Source of the DNA: Macrobrachium rosenbergii
Taxonomy: Eukaryota > Arthropoda > Malacostraca > Decapoda > Palaemonidae
Reading direction: 5' to 3'
NCBI RefSeq assembly: GCF_040412425.1
Contig: NC_089789.1
Location: 39,088,606 to 39,152,605 of the forward strand
DNA: 64,000 nucleotides
The notes beneath the pieces were generated by a model that ran no database searches, was not told where the DNA came from, and saw only the letters and a list, made by a program, of their open reading frames with translations. Of the stretch, positions 12,381 to 38,682 are shown in pieces; within the stretch, counting starts at the first letter, position 1; each line of letters starts with the position of its first letter. The translations under genes were made by a program, and so were the position numbers.

Positions 12381-12430
12381 TGTGTGTGTGTGTCTGTATC
12401 TGTTAGAGAGAGAGAGAGAGAGAGAGAGAG
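12381..12430. repeat. GT and GA microsatellites
   Basis: Short GT run, a 12-bp gap, then a GA run. The flanks (ggctcgg-gatatgtcatacatg and ggttcagcgatgccttgcatg) suggest an older local duplication. Confidence 0.9.
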
Positions 12431-12513
12431 AATCACTATACGGTTCAGCGATGCCTTGCATGGCGTAGGTTTGTACAAGCAAATCGTTTTATGTAGCGGT
12501 AGTAATTTTTTAT

Positions 12514-12528
12514 CTTCTTTGTAATTGC
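12514..12528. repeat. Target-site duplication, left copy (SINE at 12529-12805)
   Basis: The sequence cttctttgtaattgc pairs with cttctttgcaattgc at 12806-12820. Confidence 0.8.
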
Positions 12529-12805
12529 AGTTCCTCATTGGATGATTCGTTATCGTACTCCGGCTAGCACTCTCTTTAGGCCCGCGTTCGATTCTCAGGC
12601 CGGCCAATGAAGAATTAGAGGAATTTATTTCTGGTGATAGAAATTCATTTCGGTATAATGTGGTTAGATTCCACAATAAGCTGTAGGTGCCGTTGCTGGT
12701 ATCCAATTGGTTCTTAGCCACGTAAAATAAGTCTAATCCTTCGGGCCAGTCCTAGGAGAGCTGTTGATCAGCTCAGTGGTCTGGTTAAACTAAGGTATAC
12801 TACTA
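12529..12805 (+). mobile_element. tRNA-headed SINE, plus orientation, with target-site duplication
   Basis: Same family as the copy at 867-1175. The head has a decayed A-box region and a B-box (GTTCGATTCTC). Shared body landmarks include aatgaagaattagaggaatt, ccacaataagctgtagg and ccaattggttcttagccacg. The end reads aaactaaggtatactac. It is flanked by a 15-bp direct repeat with one mismatch (12514-12528 and 12806-12820). Confidence 0.87.
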
Positions 12806-12820
12806 CTTCTTTGCAATTGC
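12806..12820. repeat. Target-site duplication, right copy (SINE at 12529-12805)
   Basis: The sequence cttctttgcaattgc is the partner of 12514-12528. Confidence 0.8.
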
Positions 12821-12829
12821 TGAACGTTC

Positions 12830-14399
12830 CTACGACTAGATGAAATCTGGTTATTTTGAGATGTTTGAGCTTCAGTGAAATAGTGAATCTGTCTCACTCA
12901 AACTGAAATTTGATAACTGCAATTCTGTGTGACTGTATTTGTTGTAGAATTGAGAGTACTTCGTCAGATTAACGTAAAGCTCTTTCCAGTAGGTCTGATG
13001 ATTAAGTATAAGCGAATAACCCACCCCCCCAAGCTTAGACATATCCGGAAAGGGGTAATAAAGTACCTAAGGGTAGGGTTATCGATAAGGAGCCGAAGGT
13101 GGCGCGTTCATAAGAGATTTTTCCGAGAGTTCGGAAGATTAAAAACATCATCATAGCAAAAGAGAAAGGTGCGATCTAATCTGAAAGGCAAAATTCCTGC
13201 AATGCTTGTAAGTGATACGTATTCGTTGCCCCTTTCTAGAACATGCTGCGAGACATGTTTATGTCATTACGTAACTTTAGAAATAGCAGCAGTCCAGGAT
13301 GTGGTTTTCGTTAAAGATTTAGCTACAGTGTCGATAGTATTATGAATGCATTTGACGTCAGACTTGGACGACAGCTCGAACCGAGGGGATGGTATAGCCC
13401 TGAAGGATGAGGAAATGAGATGGGCCTTACCATGTAAAATAATATCCTTATCTTTATAATATGCTCGATTTGGATCATTCATTAACGACTTGCTTCTTAT
13501 TGCAATTTAAACCATTTACTACAATGGCTTTTGTGGCCGATTATGATAATTCGTCTGTATTTGTTGTGGTTTTGTTTCCATGTTGAAAATGGCATGTTTT
13601 ACGAGGATTGTGAATTGAACTCTACTGATATGACCTTGTTATATCATATGTTTATATTTTGGAAGCAAAATATGAACGTAAGTTGGAAAAGAAGGGGGGA
13701 AAAGGAGAGAGCAGTCCTCTTAAATTATTTTGAGTGCAGATTAGGAAACCTTTAAATGCATCTAACCTCTTAACACGGAACAGACAACGAGTTCCTGAGA
13801 TGCAACCTCTCTACAACTGTATTTTGATGTGTTTTGATGAATTGGGATGTTTTTTCTTTTTACTTAGGTGATAAATTGTTTAAAATTAATGTCAGAAAGT
13901 TTTTCTGATTAAGAAACGTTATACTATGCCAAATGGTGAACGACAGTACGTCTCCAGGCATGAATTAAAACAAAAGAATGTGTCCAATGTAGAGATATGG
14001 GTAGTGGGGACAAATGCTGCAAATAAAGAATATTTGCTTGCTACTTATTTTCTGGTGTGTGACCCCTCTTTGCTTTCCGGATTTCACTGTAGATTTATTT
14101 TGTAGCATTGTTGAAGGAGATTTATAATTTTATTTGGTGGAATCAAAGATCAAGGTCATATTTACAGGTCAAAAGTACATAATATAAATTTAACCTCGAC
14201 CATAACTTTGGAACTATAGGAGATAGCAAACTCATATTTGTTTTGCATAGCTAAGGAAGCCGATGTGCAGAGTGAGGTCAAAGATCAAATAAAAATTACC
14301 GTAGATGATGAATTTGACAGTGACTGCGTTCTTGCCCCTTTCCGAACCACCCAATTTCCCAAGAAACAATTTCTCTCACACACACACACACACACATAT

Positions 14400-14471
<72 letters not shown>

Positions 14472-15677
14472 ATATATGTATGTATGTACGTACGTATGTA
14501 TGTATATACGTGTGTGCGTGCACGTACACAAGCGCTGTTCTTACGTTTATACGACTCCATACTTTATAGACCATAAAACCGACAGCAACTGGCCTTCGAA
14601 TTCACGTTTATGCATAAATCCGCACCTTATTGGGGGTAAAAAGGAAAATAAATGTGAAGAAAGACGTGATGTACCGTTGGGATGAGAGAACTCATGCATG
14701 TATTTCTGCTCATAATGATGCGTTGACAAGGGGCCACGTTGAACACCTGCTGCCGGGGGGGGGGGCTGTTGCCGTCGTCTTCTGCGCTGGACAGATTGTG
14801 TACAGAAAACGGAACGCGGGGCCGTGGTTGGCCGTCTCCCGCTGGAAAGCCTGTCACCTGTTTTTCGCGCTGGGTGACATCATCAAATGGTTTCCCTTGT
14901 TCGGCAAGAGTGAATCTCTAAGGAGCTGCTTTTGTGTTTATGCAGCTGGCATCTCATTGAAGGATTTGTTTTCATTTCTTTTTTTAAATAGAGATGTTCA
15001 TTGGATGCGCAGCCGAGAAGTGTCCTCATGGGGGAAAATTAGAGTTCTGACAGGATGAAGAGGAAAAGTGAGCTTTGACAAGGTGGGGAAAAAAAAAAGA
15101 GGACAAATAGGAAAATAAGTTAAATAACGATACTTTACGGGAAATAAAAAAGATAAAAAGATAAAGGAGAAAAAGATATCTAACAAGGAAAGAAAAGGGT
15201 GAGGAATTTCAGTGCTTAAAATACAAACGTACCTTTTAATACCTATACTACTGACATGTATTTTTCATAATCAAGAGACAAGATGGGTGCCGTGAAATAT
15301 TACAGTTTTCAGTGTTAATAAAAACATGAAAATTAATGGAATATTTTTTTAACCTAATAAGCTGCAAGTTGATTACAGATTGTAACCCGTACTTGAACAC
15401 GTGTATACATGTCTTTGGGTTTGTGTGTTTTACAAAGCCATTGAGCTTCGGGAATTTAATAATAAAAACAGGAACAGAGATATTTGTTTTATTTCGTGAA
15501 AACATTTGAACGCCTGTATCTTTATCCATAAACAAAACCATTTAAACAAAAGCGTTAGAGTTTCACTTCATAGTAAAGTATTTGTATCATGAAGTATTAT
15601 TTCACAATTATTGCAAAAAAATGAATGAATTGCAGTTGATTCTTATATAGCTTTATTCTTTTCTTTTTCTGTTCCAG
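12830..15677. other. No supported exon
   Basis: Holds the compound microsatellite at 14377-14520 and a GC-richer patch at 14740-14860 with a G run. Short open frames there have no recognisable product. An upstream exon of the CARMIL-like gene ending in phase 1 may be hidden here. Confidence 0.35.
14377..14520. repeat. Compound CA/TA/GT/TATG microsatellite
   Basis: CA run, a long TA run, a GT run, then imperfect TATG and TACG tetramers. Confidence 0.95.
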
Positions 15678-28925
<13,248 letters not shown>

Positions 28926-29290
28926 CAGAAGCTTTATCCAGGACAACAATGGGCCAAGTGACATTGAAATTTGTTTAATTTTTTGCTCTAACGGTTGACC
29001 ATCTCTGAACCTCAGTTCACTCTGTCACAAGAGTATAAATGAGTGCAACCTCAGAGATGAGCAGAGTAGATTAGTAATTATTTACTACCCTCAGGACAAT
29101 TTAAATCTGACCAACTTTTATGTGTGGTACTGATACAATGACTGCCGTTTTGAATAGATTTTGTTACGAATTTTTATATTACTTACAAAAAACATTTGTA
29201 TGAAATTTATATTAAATCATATCTGTAGAAGTTATTGAATAGCTACATGATTTGTTCTTTCCTAATAAAGAGATTATTTGTGTAATATTT
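28926..29290 (+). other. Probable 3' UTR of the CARMIL-like gene
   Basis: AT-rich noncoding sequence runs from the TAG stop to just past the first AATAAA hexamer (29264-29269). No open frame or repeat was noticed. Confidence 0.5.
29264..29269 (+). promoter_or_regulatory. Polyadenylation signal AATAAA
   Basis: First canonical hexamer after the stop codon at 28925, about 340 bp downstream. A GT/T-rich stretch follows (ttatttgtgtaatattt), as expected of a cleavage region. Transcripts could also end further on. Confidence 0.5.
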
Positions 29291-29299
29291 AGTAGTTAC

Positions 29300-32200
29300 A
29301 GAAAAAATGTAGATGAAATATAATATTTCATAATGAGTTTTAGATAACTTTTTTATAGACATCATACTTCAGGTAGAGTTAGCTATAAAGGTACTGTATT
29401 ATGTTGGCAGTCTTATAATGTGTACGGTACACTATGTTAAATAATGACAATAGAAGTGTCTGTCATACTGTTAAACAGCACTACCTTGGGAACAGTTAAA
29501 CAATTAGAGTATTAAATTGAAGTAAAGATATGTGAATTAAAATTTAATAGTTAAATGCTTGAATGAAAATTTCTAATGCTAAATTCTTTTAAACCTGGCC
29601 CTAGAAAGCAGTATGCTTCTTATTCTTATGCTAACAAACCTGGACAGTTGAAAGTATAACTGATTAGAATTTTTTTTTATTTTGAAAGGGAAAGATATAT
29701 ATATACAGTATATATATATTACCATATATAGTACTTAGCTTTAAGATGAACTTTCTTTTTTTCCGAGAAAGAGAAAAAGGTAGTATATACTATATGTGTA
29801 GTGTATGTAAATAGATGTAAATACAAATGGACAAAAGCATGTGTAGCATATTTGCTTATGGGAAATATAGCTCATAGGGGTTTAAAAGAAATTTAAGTTT
29901 TTAAATTTGACAAAATGTTGGTCCAACACGATTCAGAATAATGGGTATAAGGATTCTGGAGTTTGTTAACATAAAATCCTTTCTACAGTGCTGTTTGAGC
30001 TAAAATCTGGATTGCATTCAATTATAATTTAAAATTTTAATTACGCTGTTCAAAATTACTTTTCATAATTAAAAGGAAAAAGTTTTTTTGATAGAATTAT
30101 TCCTTTCCTCACCATTTACGATTTTAGGTCATGATAAAGTGCATGTAATAAAAGCATAAAAATTATAGTCATAAAAACTCATTTCGAAATTACACCCTCT
30201 GTACCACATTTTTTTGCAAAAAAAAAAGAAAAGATGTTTCTGAAATGACACTTATACAGGGTGGGCATTTATTTATAACGTTTGTCATTAAATATTAATA
30301 AACAAAATAATTACTGTAGTATGCACAGTGCCCAGAACCAGGTATTATAGTGATGTAAAAATTACTTTCTTAAAAACCACTTAAGCCTATTCAAATTGTT
30401 GATCTAACAACAAACCAGCATATACGATACTTGCTTTAATGAAGTGTGTTTATGGCTGCAGTGGTGCACTTTTCATTCATCTGTACAAGTTAAGATTACT
30501 ATATAAACTTCCTTCCTTTAGGAAGCTGTAGTGCCAAATCCTGAAAGGATACTGGTCGTGGATCCTGAGTCCATGACTTTTACAGTATTTTGTCTCTGGT
30601 ATGTTGATGCAGAATCTCTGTAACAATTCAAGCAGAGTAGGATATGACCCTGTTGTTGCTTAAGTGATGTTTGAATGTCCCTCAGCAATTGTGCTTCATT
30701 ATTCAGATCTTTTGAAAGTAACCTGAAACAAAAAAAAAAAAGTTATACTTAACGCACATGAGCAAGAAAAAAAAATAGTGTCAGTTATAAATTTATCACC
30801 CTGTATAAGTAGTACAGTTTCATTAATGGTCTTGACCCTCCTCTTCCTAATTCTGGAGATGGCATTATTCATTAAGTTCAACATGAAGTTTTTAGTCTTA
30901 AAGAAAAATGTGATACACCATGTCTCCAAAACATGTCTCAATAAGGAAACTTGAATTTAAAGTTTCATTTGAGATAGAGGACTAGGCAAGTGGATTCAGT
31001 CTCCCTCCAAGACTTATTAGTGGTTTATTAACAATAAAGGCAAGAAGAATTATCCATGTGTAATTGGTAGATGTTCGTGATTACACTTAGTTCCTATATG
31101 TAACCAGAAGGCATTCTATAGTCTTAAAAACTCCCTCTTTTTTCCCCTGTGCTTCTAGCAACTTGTTTATAACATTACAGCATATTGTTGATTGTTACAA
31201 AGGATTGTCTGTTAGTCATTTCCCAAACAACACAATGGTAATTCTCATGATCAAGTTCAGTAATAACCCAGGGCTTTGTTTTTTGTTATCAGCTGACCAT
31301 GTGCAGGTATTTTGACATATAGCTACTGAGTAAAATAATATTTAGCTTAATCATTCAGGAAGTAAAAACTTTTGCTATGTGGGACAGAGAAAATTAAATT
31401 TGCCTTAGTTTTGAAAATGAATTCTTTCTATTACTTATTTTGCCCATTACCCAAAACACAGTGATTATTGAGAAACATTCATCTAACAATGAAATATATC
31501 AGTGTCAGCATTAAGATTTAACACAGCCCTCAATGCGTGAACACCATACCCTCATGGTATACATGAAAAGTAAAATCATATTATATTTTACTGTTGACTC
31601 TTTCATCATTTGGGACATTATCACTTTATCACATACTGCTTAAAGCAAAGTAATGTAAAAGCTAATGTGGTTTTGTATTAAAAGCAGATTACACAATATC
31701 CATTTCTCTAATGCTTTTCTGATTTGTGTTCACTGGCAGATTTTTTACAAGATGCTATTTTTAATATTTCAGTATTGGTTCAATAATTATAATGACAATC
31801 TGTTGCATTGTCTACATATTCATTTTATCTTTGCTGTGTGCTTTTTGTTATTACAAGCTGAAAGGAGAGTGATTTTTGCACTGTACATGTTTTGCCATAA
31901 AAATTTTACTAGCAAAAATATATGTATTGAATGATGCAAATCTGGTAATTCAGACCATGAACAAGCAGTGTTTGATAGACTAGTTATTTTTAGACTTTAA
32001 TTGTAGGATCATTAGACGTCAGTATGCCCTTATTCTTACAACTTTCTTTTTTTTTTTGTCCAAAACCGCTTATGTCATATCACTTGAATCTCTTAAATCA
32101 TAGTTTATGCCTTGAGTATAATATGAAGTCCACTATAACTTTGTTCTCTAAGCATCAGTAAGACAGTGCTTGCATCTAGCCACCCTAACATGAAATGCTG

Positions 32201-32498
32201 TGGATTCAAATATCAAGTGAGGCAGATAAACTTTAACATGTCATTCCAGTTGAATATGGGTCTGTTGCTATAATGTACAATAATATATACGAGAATGCAG
32301 TTAACCTGTAACATATACAGTATGTGGCTAACCTCTTAAGATTGTTAACTATTTAACCCAAATTTCATTGAATTAAAAAAAAAAATTGTTCTCAGTCCAC
32401 AAAATAATATCATGTACTGTATAACCTGTTGATAAAAATTTACAGAACATCTGAGAAAATGAAGCAGAGGAAATGTGGAATGACATAAACTGGCAACC

Positions 32499-32544
<46 letters not shown>

Positions 32545-35460
32545 ATAAGGTGTCAGGAAAGTCAGAAATACAAACTGCATCAGAATGATACAACATCTGT
32601 TAACTGGTTTTTTGTTAACCAGTAAGTAGCTAGTCAAGAAATTTACGAATAAGAAAACAGACAACATGAGATATATATCTATACACCTTAAAAAGTGAAC
32701 AAATGGAACCTTACATTTAAGCAAAAATGCTGGCATATTCTGGAAATAACAAAATTAAAAATCAACGCCACCACGAGATAAAACCCCTCAGTTAGCATAC
32801 TGATAAAAATAGGAAGAGTAAAATGATTAAAATGTAAGCAATGAGGAACCAATTGTCAGACACTGTTAATGGATTCATAAAGTACAGTATTTTACTAAAG
32901 AGTAAAACCAACCCCTACTGAGCTTGGTTAAGCTAGTATGAACAGCTGAAAGAAAAAAGTGGTGGCACCCTTCACATTTGTAAATGAACTAGTTTTTATA
33001 CCAAGCTAAAATGTTTTATAAAACTGGTCTACACTATCCATTTAGGTATACATTCAATACGCAACTTGTGTGGGATTAATTCAAAAGTCAAAACAGCATA
33101 AAACCATAAATATTAAAAAAAAGTACTTATAACCTCATCTATAACCATGTTGTTGTGTTTTGGATTTTAAAGCTATTTGTAAACAGACATTTTCAACTAC
33201 ATAAAAAAAGGTATTTTAATTCTATGCATCTGGGTATTCTACTCTGTTTTTCAATGTTTTATTTCTTTTCCTGAATAAAATACATTCTTTACAAAGTGAA
33301 ATTCTGAAACCAGCAATCATGATGAACAATTAACTATGACAAAACTTTAACTGGTACTTGTTCAACAACCATTTGAAGCCACAGATACTGAACTAAACAA
33401 AAATGTTTGCAAAACTAAAAACTTGGTTTTTTGCAATAGTACACAGAACAAAATTTACAAAAATATTAAAAATAAAGAATACACTACAGTACTGCTGAAT
33501 TTCTGTATCACAAAAATGGCAACTTGATGAAAAATGTCAGACATATATACAACAGGATTAAACAAAAAAACTGATTAGGACCAGGTGTTGGGTATAGTGC
33601 TTCATAAAACTAGAGGTAACAAGTTAAAGTAAAAGCATAAAAATTTAACCTTTGATGAAATAAGATTATTAATCAAGCAACAAAAAATTGTTCTGCAATA
33701 CATAAAAACATTACAGCAACCACTCCCAATTCAGCATAAATCGATCCAGATATTTTTAAGAACTTTCGTGATATTGACTACGTACTATTACTAGTGCTTT
33801 GATTTAAGATACATTTAACACTTTTGCTGTGATAAAATAAATCTGTAGGACACTCAATTAACTGGGATCATGGGAATTATTTCCTATGTTTAATAACAAA
33901 GCTGATTTTACCAATAGAAAATCCCTTTCAGTCAGCAAAGTTTTTATTACTTTACTACTTAAGTACTGCACTGTGGTTTCATTCACTAATAATAATTTTA
34001 TTCATTGTTCTTTCTGAACTAATAATGTGTACTGTACCTCTTGACATTATTGTAATCAGACTATTGCTCTTTCTTTTTATTCATATGATATCAAGTGCCT
34101 ATGTTCTAAAAATTTAAATTGCCTGTGCATAGAGTGTGATAATGATTTTCCAAAATTACTTATGGTATGTTGTATATATATACATATAATAAATCACTTA
34201 TATAAAAACATTATCTAGGATACATACATATTCTACACCAGTGATTTGGAAATTACTCCATTGTGTCTAATTATGTGCCTTTGATAAACTGTACATATGG
34301 GTGAAGATGTGTGTTTACTGTATTAGTTGTGTATCACATGTAATGTATATCGGAAAAACATGGCAATGTTTATCATGGGTGCTTCTTTAATTATCCCTCA
34401 GTATATAGAGTAAGTTTAAGAATAAGACTAGAACTGGTTTCAGTCTAAGTGAAAGGGAAGAAAATTAAGAAAATAGCAAAATTTTAAAATGAACAGTACA
34501 CTATAAGCTCTAGTTTAATTAGTTAAGCACAGTAAAGCTTAGTTTGGTTAATAATCTAAGAAAAATACCACTAAATTTTTTTTTTTACAAAAAAAAACAG
34601 ATTATCTTAGGGTGTTCTTATTCTGCTCAGAAAGGAACTAAGCCTCAACTATTCTACACTTTGAGGCTTGAAATACATAACCCACTGCATTTTCTAACAA
34701 TATTACCTTAATTCAACCTAAGAATTACTAATGCTGTTACTAAATCTGTGGTATTACCACTACTGTAACTGAATAGCAGCCAAATATCTACGATTCCTCT
34801 CTCTCAATCAACTAAAAACAATGGGTTTGCCTCTGTACATACTGCACAAGATTTATAAATACAAAAGCCAAAAGGCAGGTAGCCTATGGTTCTTTATCCC
34901 ACATTCACTGAAATAAGAAAAAAGGAAAAGGAGTGGGGCTTAATTCTCAAGATCTGCCTCTTGAAAAATACAAGAACCATGGAAAACATTACTGTTGGCC
35001 TGGCAGGTGTTAGGAGGCCACTTGCTAATGAAAAGAGTTCCCCTCCTGAAAAATAGTAGAAAGAAATCAAATAAATTGAGGCATGTCACTGACTATACAA
35101 ACTGCCTTGTGACTCAAACCTGTCAAGAATAAAAAGAAAAAAAGCGCTCCAAACATGGGAGCAATATTCATGAGCAGGGTCAGATGAGGCCATCATGAAC
35201 TTAAGTAACTTGAGTGAAGAAAAGATTTTCCAACAACAAAAGAAAATTTGACTTCTTTTGTAGATTGAACACTGAGGCTGATCTCTCCCTACTAATTTTT
35301 AATTAGACTTGGCACACAAAAATATTATTTAAGAATACTGTAGTTTGGATTACATTTTCTTAGATAAAACTTATAAAAATAGTAAAACACAGAATGTAAG
35401 TTCAATGGGATTCTTATTAAGCTACAGTACACAACAACAAGATAACAGTCAACAAATGAG
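29300..35460. other. Intergenic, nothing recognised
   Basis: AT-rich, with A and T runs and one CA microsatellite. No open frame with coding character on either strand. Confidence 0.45.
32502..32543. repeat. (CA)n microsatellite
   Basis: Pure CA run in the intergenic region. Confidence 0.97.
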
Positions 35461-35467
35461 AGAAAAT

Positions 35468-35713
35468 GTAAATTTTCATAATGAAATTATTTGGATACTT
35501 ACCTAGTGTTAAAGATAGCTATATCTTCATGCCAGCAAGTGTGGTTGGCATTCAAAATAAAGAAGATTGCTTGATTGACCTGGATGACCATCTAGTTCAC
35601 CTGTTCACTTGGGGTGTCTCAAATGTTTTAGTTCTCGTCAGAGTTCTTGACAACCCATTAAATTGTGCTTTACCAGCAGGTAAGTATCCAATAATAAATT
35701 TTATGAAAATTTA
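35468..35713. mobile_element. Foldback/MITE-like element with about 42-bp inverted ends
   Basis: The left end gtaaattttcataatgaaat, continuing tatttggatacttacct, is matched as its reverse complement at 35672-35713 with a handful of differences. The inside has no supported coding function. The open frame through it is a by-product. Confidence 0.7.
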
Positions 35714-36815
35714 TATTATTTGAGATGAATCTTACCTACTGCTAAAGATAGCTGATTCCCACATTCAGAGAAGGATGGTGGGATAACCCAAAAACATTCT
35801 TACCTGATCTGGGAGCCTTCCTGGATAGTACAGCCCCTAGAAGATGGGTCCCTCTTTGGGAGTAAGGCTCTTAGGTACGATGAGGTAAGAGCAGCCTCAC
35901 AGAGACAGCTGCCTCTGCAGAAGTGATATTAATGAGACCCCTGTGCCTCGATCCAACAGCCCAACAAATGACAGGTGAGGGTGGGGGTGAGACAGTGGTC
36001 ATGTTTTAGTGCTGTCAATTCTTGGATCTTTTTAAGCATAGCATTATAAAATGCATGCAATGTGTCTCCCACAAAGCATCAGAAATGGTGTTAACGAGGC
36101 AACGTCAAAACTCCAAACGCAAAGGAGACTTGGATAAATTTTCCACCTCACCGTTGGACTAAAGAACCTTGAGGTATCAAGGGCTTGCCTCTTAAAGGGT
36201 CCAAACATGCAAAAGAGTCTTCATCTGGAACTGAAGATGGATTAAGTGCCTGTAAGGTGCAAGAATCATGCAATAGCAGCCCTAAGCTGCCTCATAAAGG
36301 AAGGAAGACAAGTACTAGCATTCTTGAAAGATGAGCCAAATGCCTAACTGATCGAGAATGTATAGAGGAGGGTGTTGGAGGACACAGAACTTTGTCCCAA
36401 GAACCACCCTGGTTCCCTAGCAGTAGATTCTTCCAACACTGAAGGGAAGAAGGGTAATAAGGAAGAGGAGGAGCCATTGAAGAAGGAAGGAAGGGAGGTA
36501 AAGCCTCTGCCCTGTTCTAATTAATTGCTTCCTCAATTATCTGACTCTCTCCTCTTATATCTAAGAAACTTATTCAAAAATTCATCTGACTAATCCCTAC
36601 ACTCTTCACACTTACCACAGCAAGAGAAATTCTGATGAGAAATGAAACTTTCATAAAACACCTGGTAAAACTGAACTAGACAGTCATCCAGGTTAGCCAA
36701 GTGTTCCTCTTCTTTATTTTGAATAATGACCACACCTGCCAGCATGAAGATATAGCTATCTTTAACAGTCGGTAAGATGCAACCCAAATAATTCAAAATA
36801 AGCGTAACACGCAAT
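35705..36815. mobile_element. Larger foldback element related to the one at 35468-35713
   Basis: The left end (atcttacctactgctaaagatagct, 35731-35755) and the right end on the minus strand (36815 back to about 36660) both resemble the left half of the neighbouring element. The shared core is cttacc-actgttaaagatagct, then atatcttcatgc-ggcaggtgtgg. This makes an element of about 1.1 kb with inverted ends that abuts or nests with the first. The interior has no recognised transposase, so it is probably non-autonomous. Confidence 0.5.
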
Positions 36816-36829
36816 GGATGAGAAGAGAA

Positions 36830-38628
36830 AGAAAGTCAGTTCATACAGAAGTAAAGTGCCGTGACTGCAAGCTTAGCTACCAGTCTTGTATCAAACAGTC
36901 AAATGCTGAGAATGATGACAACTGACAGGATGACAAAACAGCCTAACTGGGATAAAGGTCATCAGAAAGTATTGCCTATTGAAAGCCATACAAATACTGT
37001 AAAGTAAGACTAAAGAGCAACTTTATTCAAGACATTTGAGATTTTGGAATGTGAGTCAAGTTTCAAAACATTTAATGGAATTGATAGGATAGTACATACT
37101 AATTTAATTGTAACATTTTTGGGTGGAATGACCTTGTGTGAAGAATAATGCAAAGAAAGACAAAGTACATCTAATACTTAAGAAGCAATAGCCTTTCAGA
37201 CCTAAAAACAATAAGATAATTGAGGACATAAGTTTGCAGAAGGCTAGAGAATATGCACCAGAGCACTGTACCACATCTATTTTACATAAAGAATCCCCAT
37301 ACAAACACACTGTCTGAATATAAGAAGCGTGAGCATAGGCTTAGTGTTCCTTCCTTGAAAACTATTTCAAGTATCACAGAAACTTACAACTAAAGTTGAA
37401 GAGAAAGGAAAAATGGGGCATTGGAGTCAGTATCTTTAAATCTTCTGACCAAAGAAAATGATTATGAATTGGCGAATGTTGGCATGACAGAGGGACGAGT
37501 AAAATGTGCCACCACTGTAATACCTAAAACAGAAACACAACTCTGGGAAGCCATGTCTCCTCACCTTAGCCAGATTATTGGGGTTATCTGCAGCACCAAA
37601 AAGACGTCTTCTTTTGGCCCCCCAAAACCCACTCCTGCTAGTTATCAGTCACAAACATGTCTCTCAAATCTCTCTCTCTCTCAGGCCTACCTCTACTGGA
37701 GTTATAGTATGTAAAGCTCTATGCAGGGAAGAAGAGACATCCCTGGCCAATTCTATAATACAGGAGGATGATGAGCACCCAGCCCACTTTTGTAATCCCT
37801 AGACATGATGTCAGGCTGAGAGATAAATGATCAGGGTTTTTTCTGAGAGCAGGATTCAAGATTAATTCTTTACTGTGATGCAGTAGTTTCTGTTAAGCAA
37901 GAAGAGTTGACCTCTTTAACTGTTCTGTAGTAAGTCTGATCGCAGTGCTACTAGTTCTTGAATCTCCAACAGTAGCAAGCATAATAAGAGAATCACATAT
38001 CAAATATAGGTGTGCGATTCATACAGTTTGAAGGCCTAAACATGCAGCAGTTGCAAAAACAAAGAGAAGCCAGTACTGTATACTGTAACACTATCAATTG
38101 ATGTGCACTGACAGAGTCCAGTGGACCAGCTCAATAAGAGTGGTACATAGCATGACCAAAAGTATTATCATCATCACCAAAAGTATTATCAGTAAGTTTG
38201 TGGGAGCTGTTGACTGAGCATGCCTAAGGGGCAGTGAGCAGCTTACAAAGCAAAAAGTGTGTGCACCTTTATCAACTGACACCTATGATGTCCCAACATG
38301 CATTACTGTATCACACCCATGCCTCATATGAGAGGAAGATGTATGGCTGGTTGGGAACAGATGGATTACAAGACCTCTTAGAATTCTTTCACTTACGTAG
38401 AGAAGAGCACTCAACTGCAGTAATCATGTAGAGGCTAAAGCAGGAGGGGAGCACAATCTCAAGTAGGGAAACTGTTCAACCATGTAGAGCTACTAGAAAC
38501 TTGAGCATTGTCCCTCTCTGCAGGCTGATTTCCCCTTGGAGCCCTCTTGGGTTTACAGTCGGTTGACTGTCCATAAAGGTTTTCAGCAGAGGATGTGCAT
38601 GAAATAAGCACATCCCACTAATAATAAC

Positions 38629-38682
<54 letters not shown>

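Noticed and set aside
12536..12600. A tRNA gene
   Set aside because: The A- and B-box-like segments belong to a SINE head. The cloverleaf is not complete and a conserved SINE body follows.
14630..15058. 142-codon open frame with a GC-rich middle
   Set aside because: It crosses a long G run, has no recognisable motif and no splice context fitting the CARMIL-like gene.
35481..35723. 80-codon frame and its mirror at 36590-36814 as paralogous genes
   Set aside because: The similarity is explained by inverted copies of the same noncoding foldback element.
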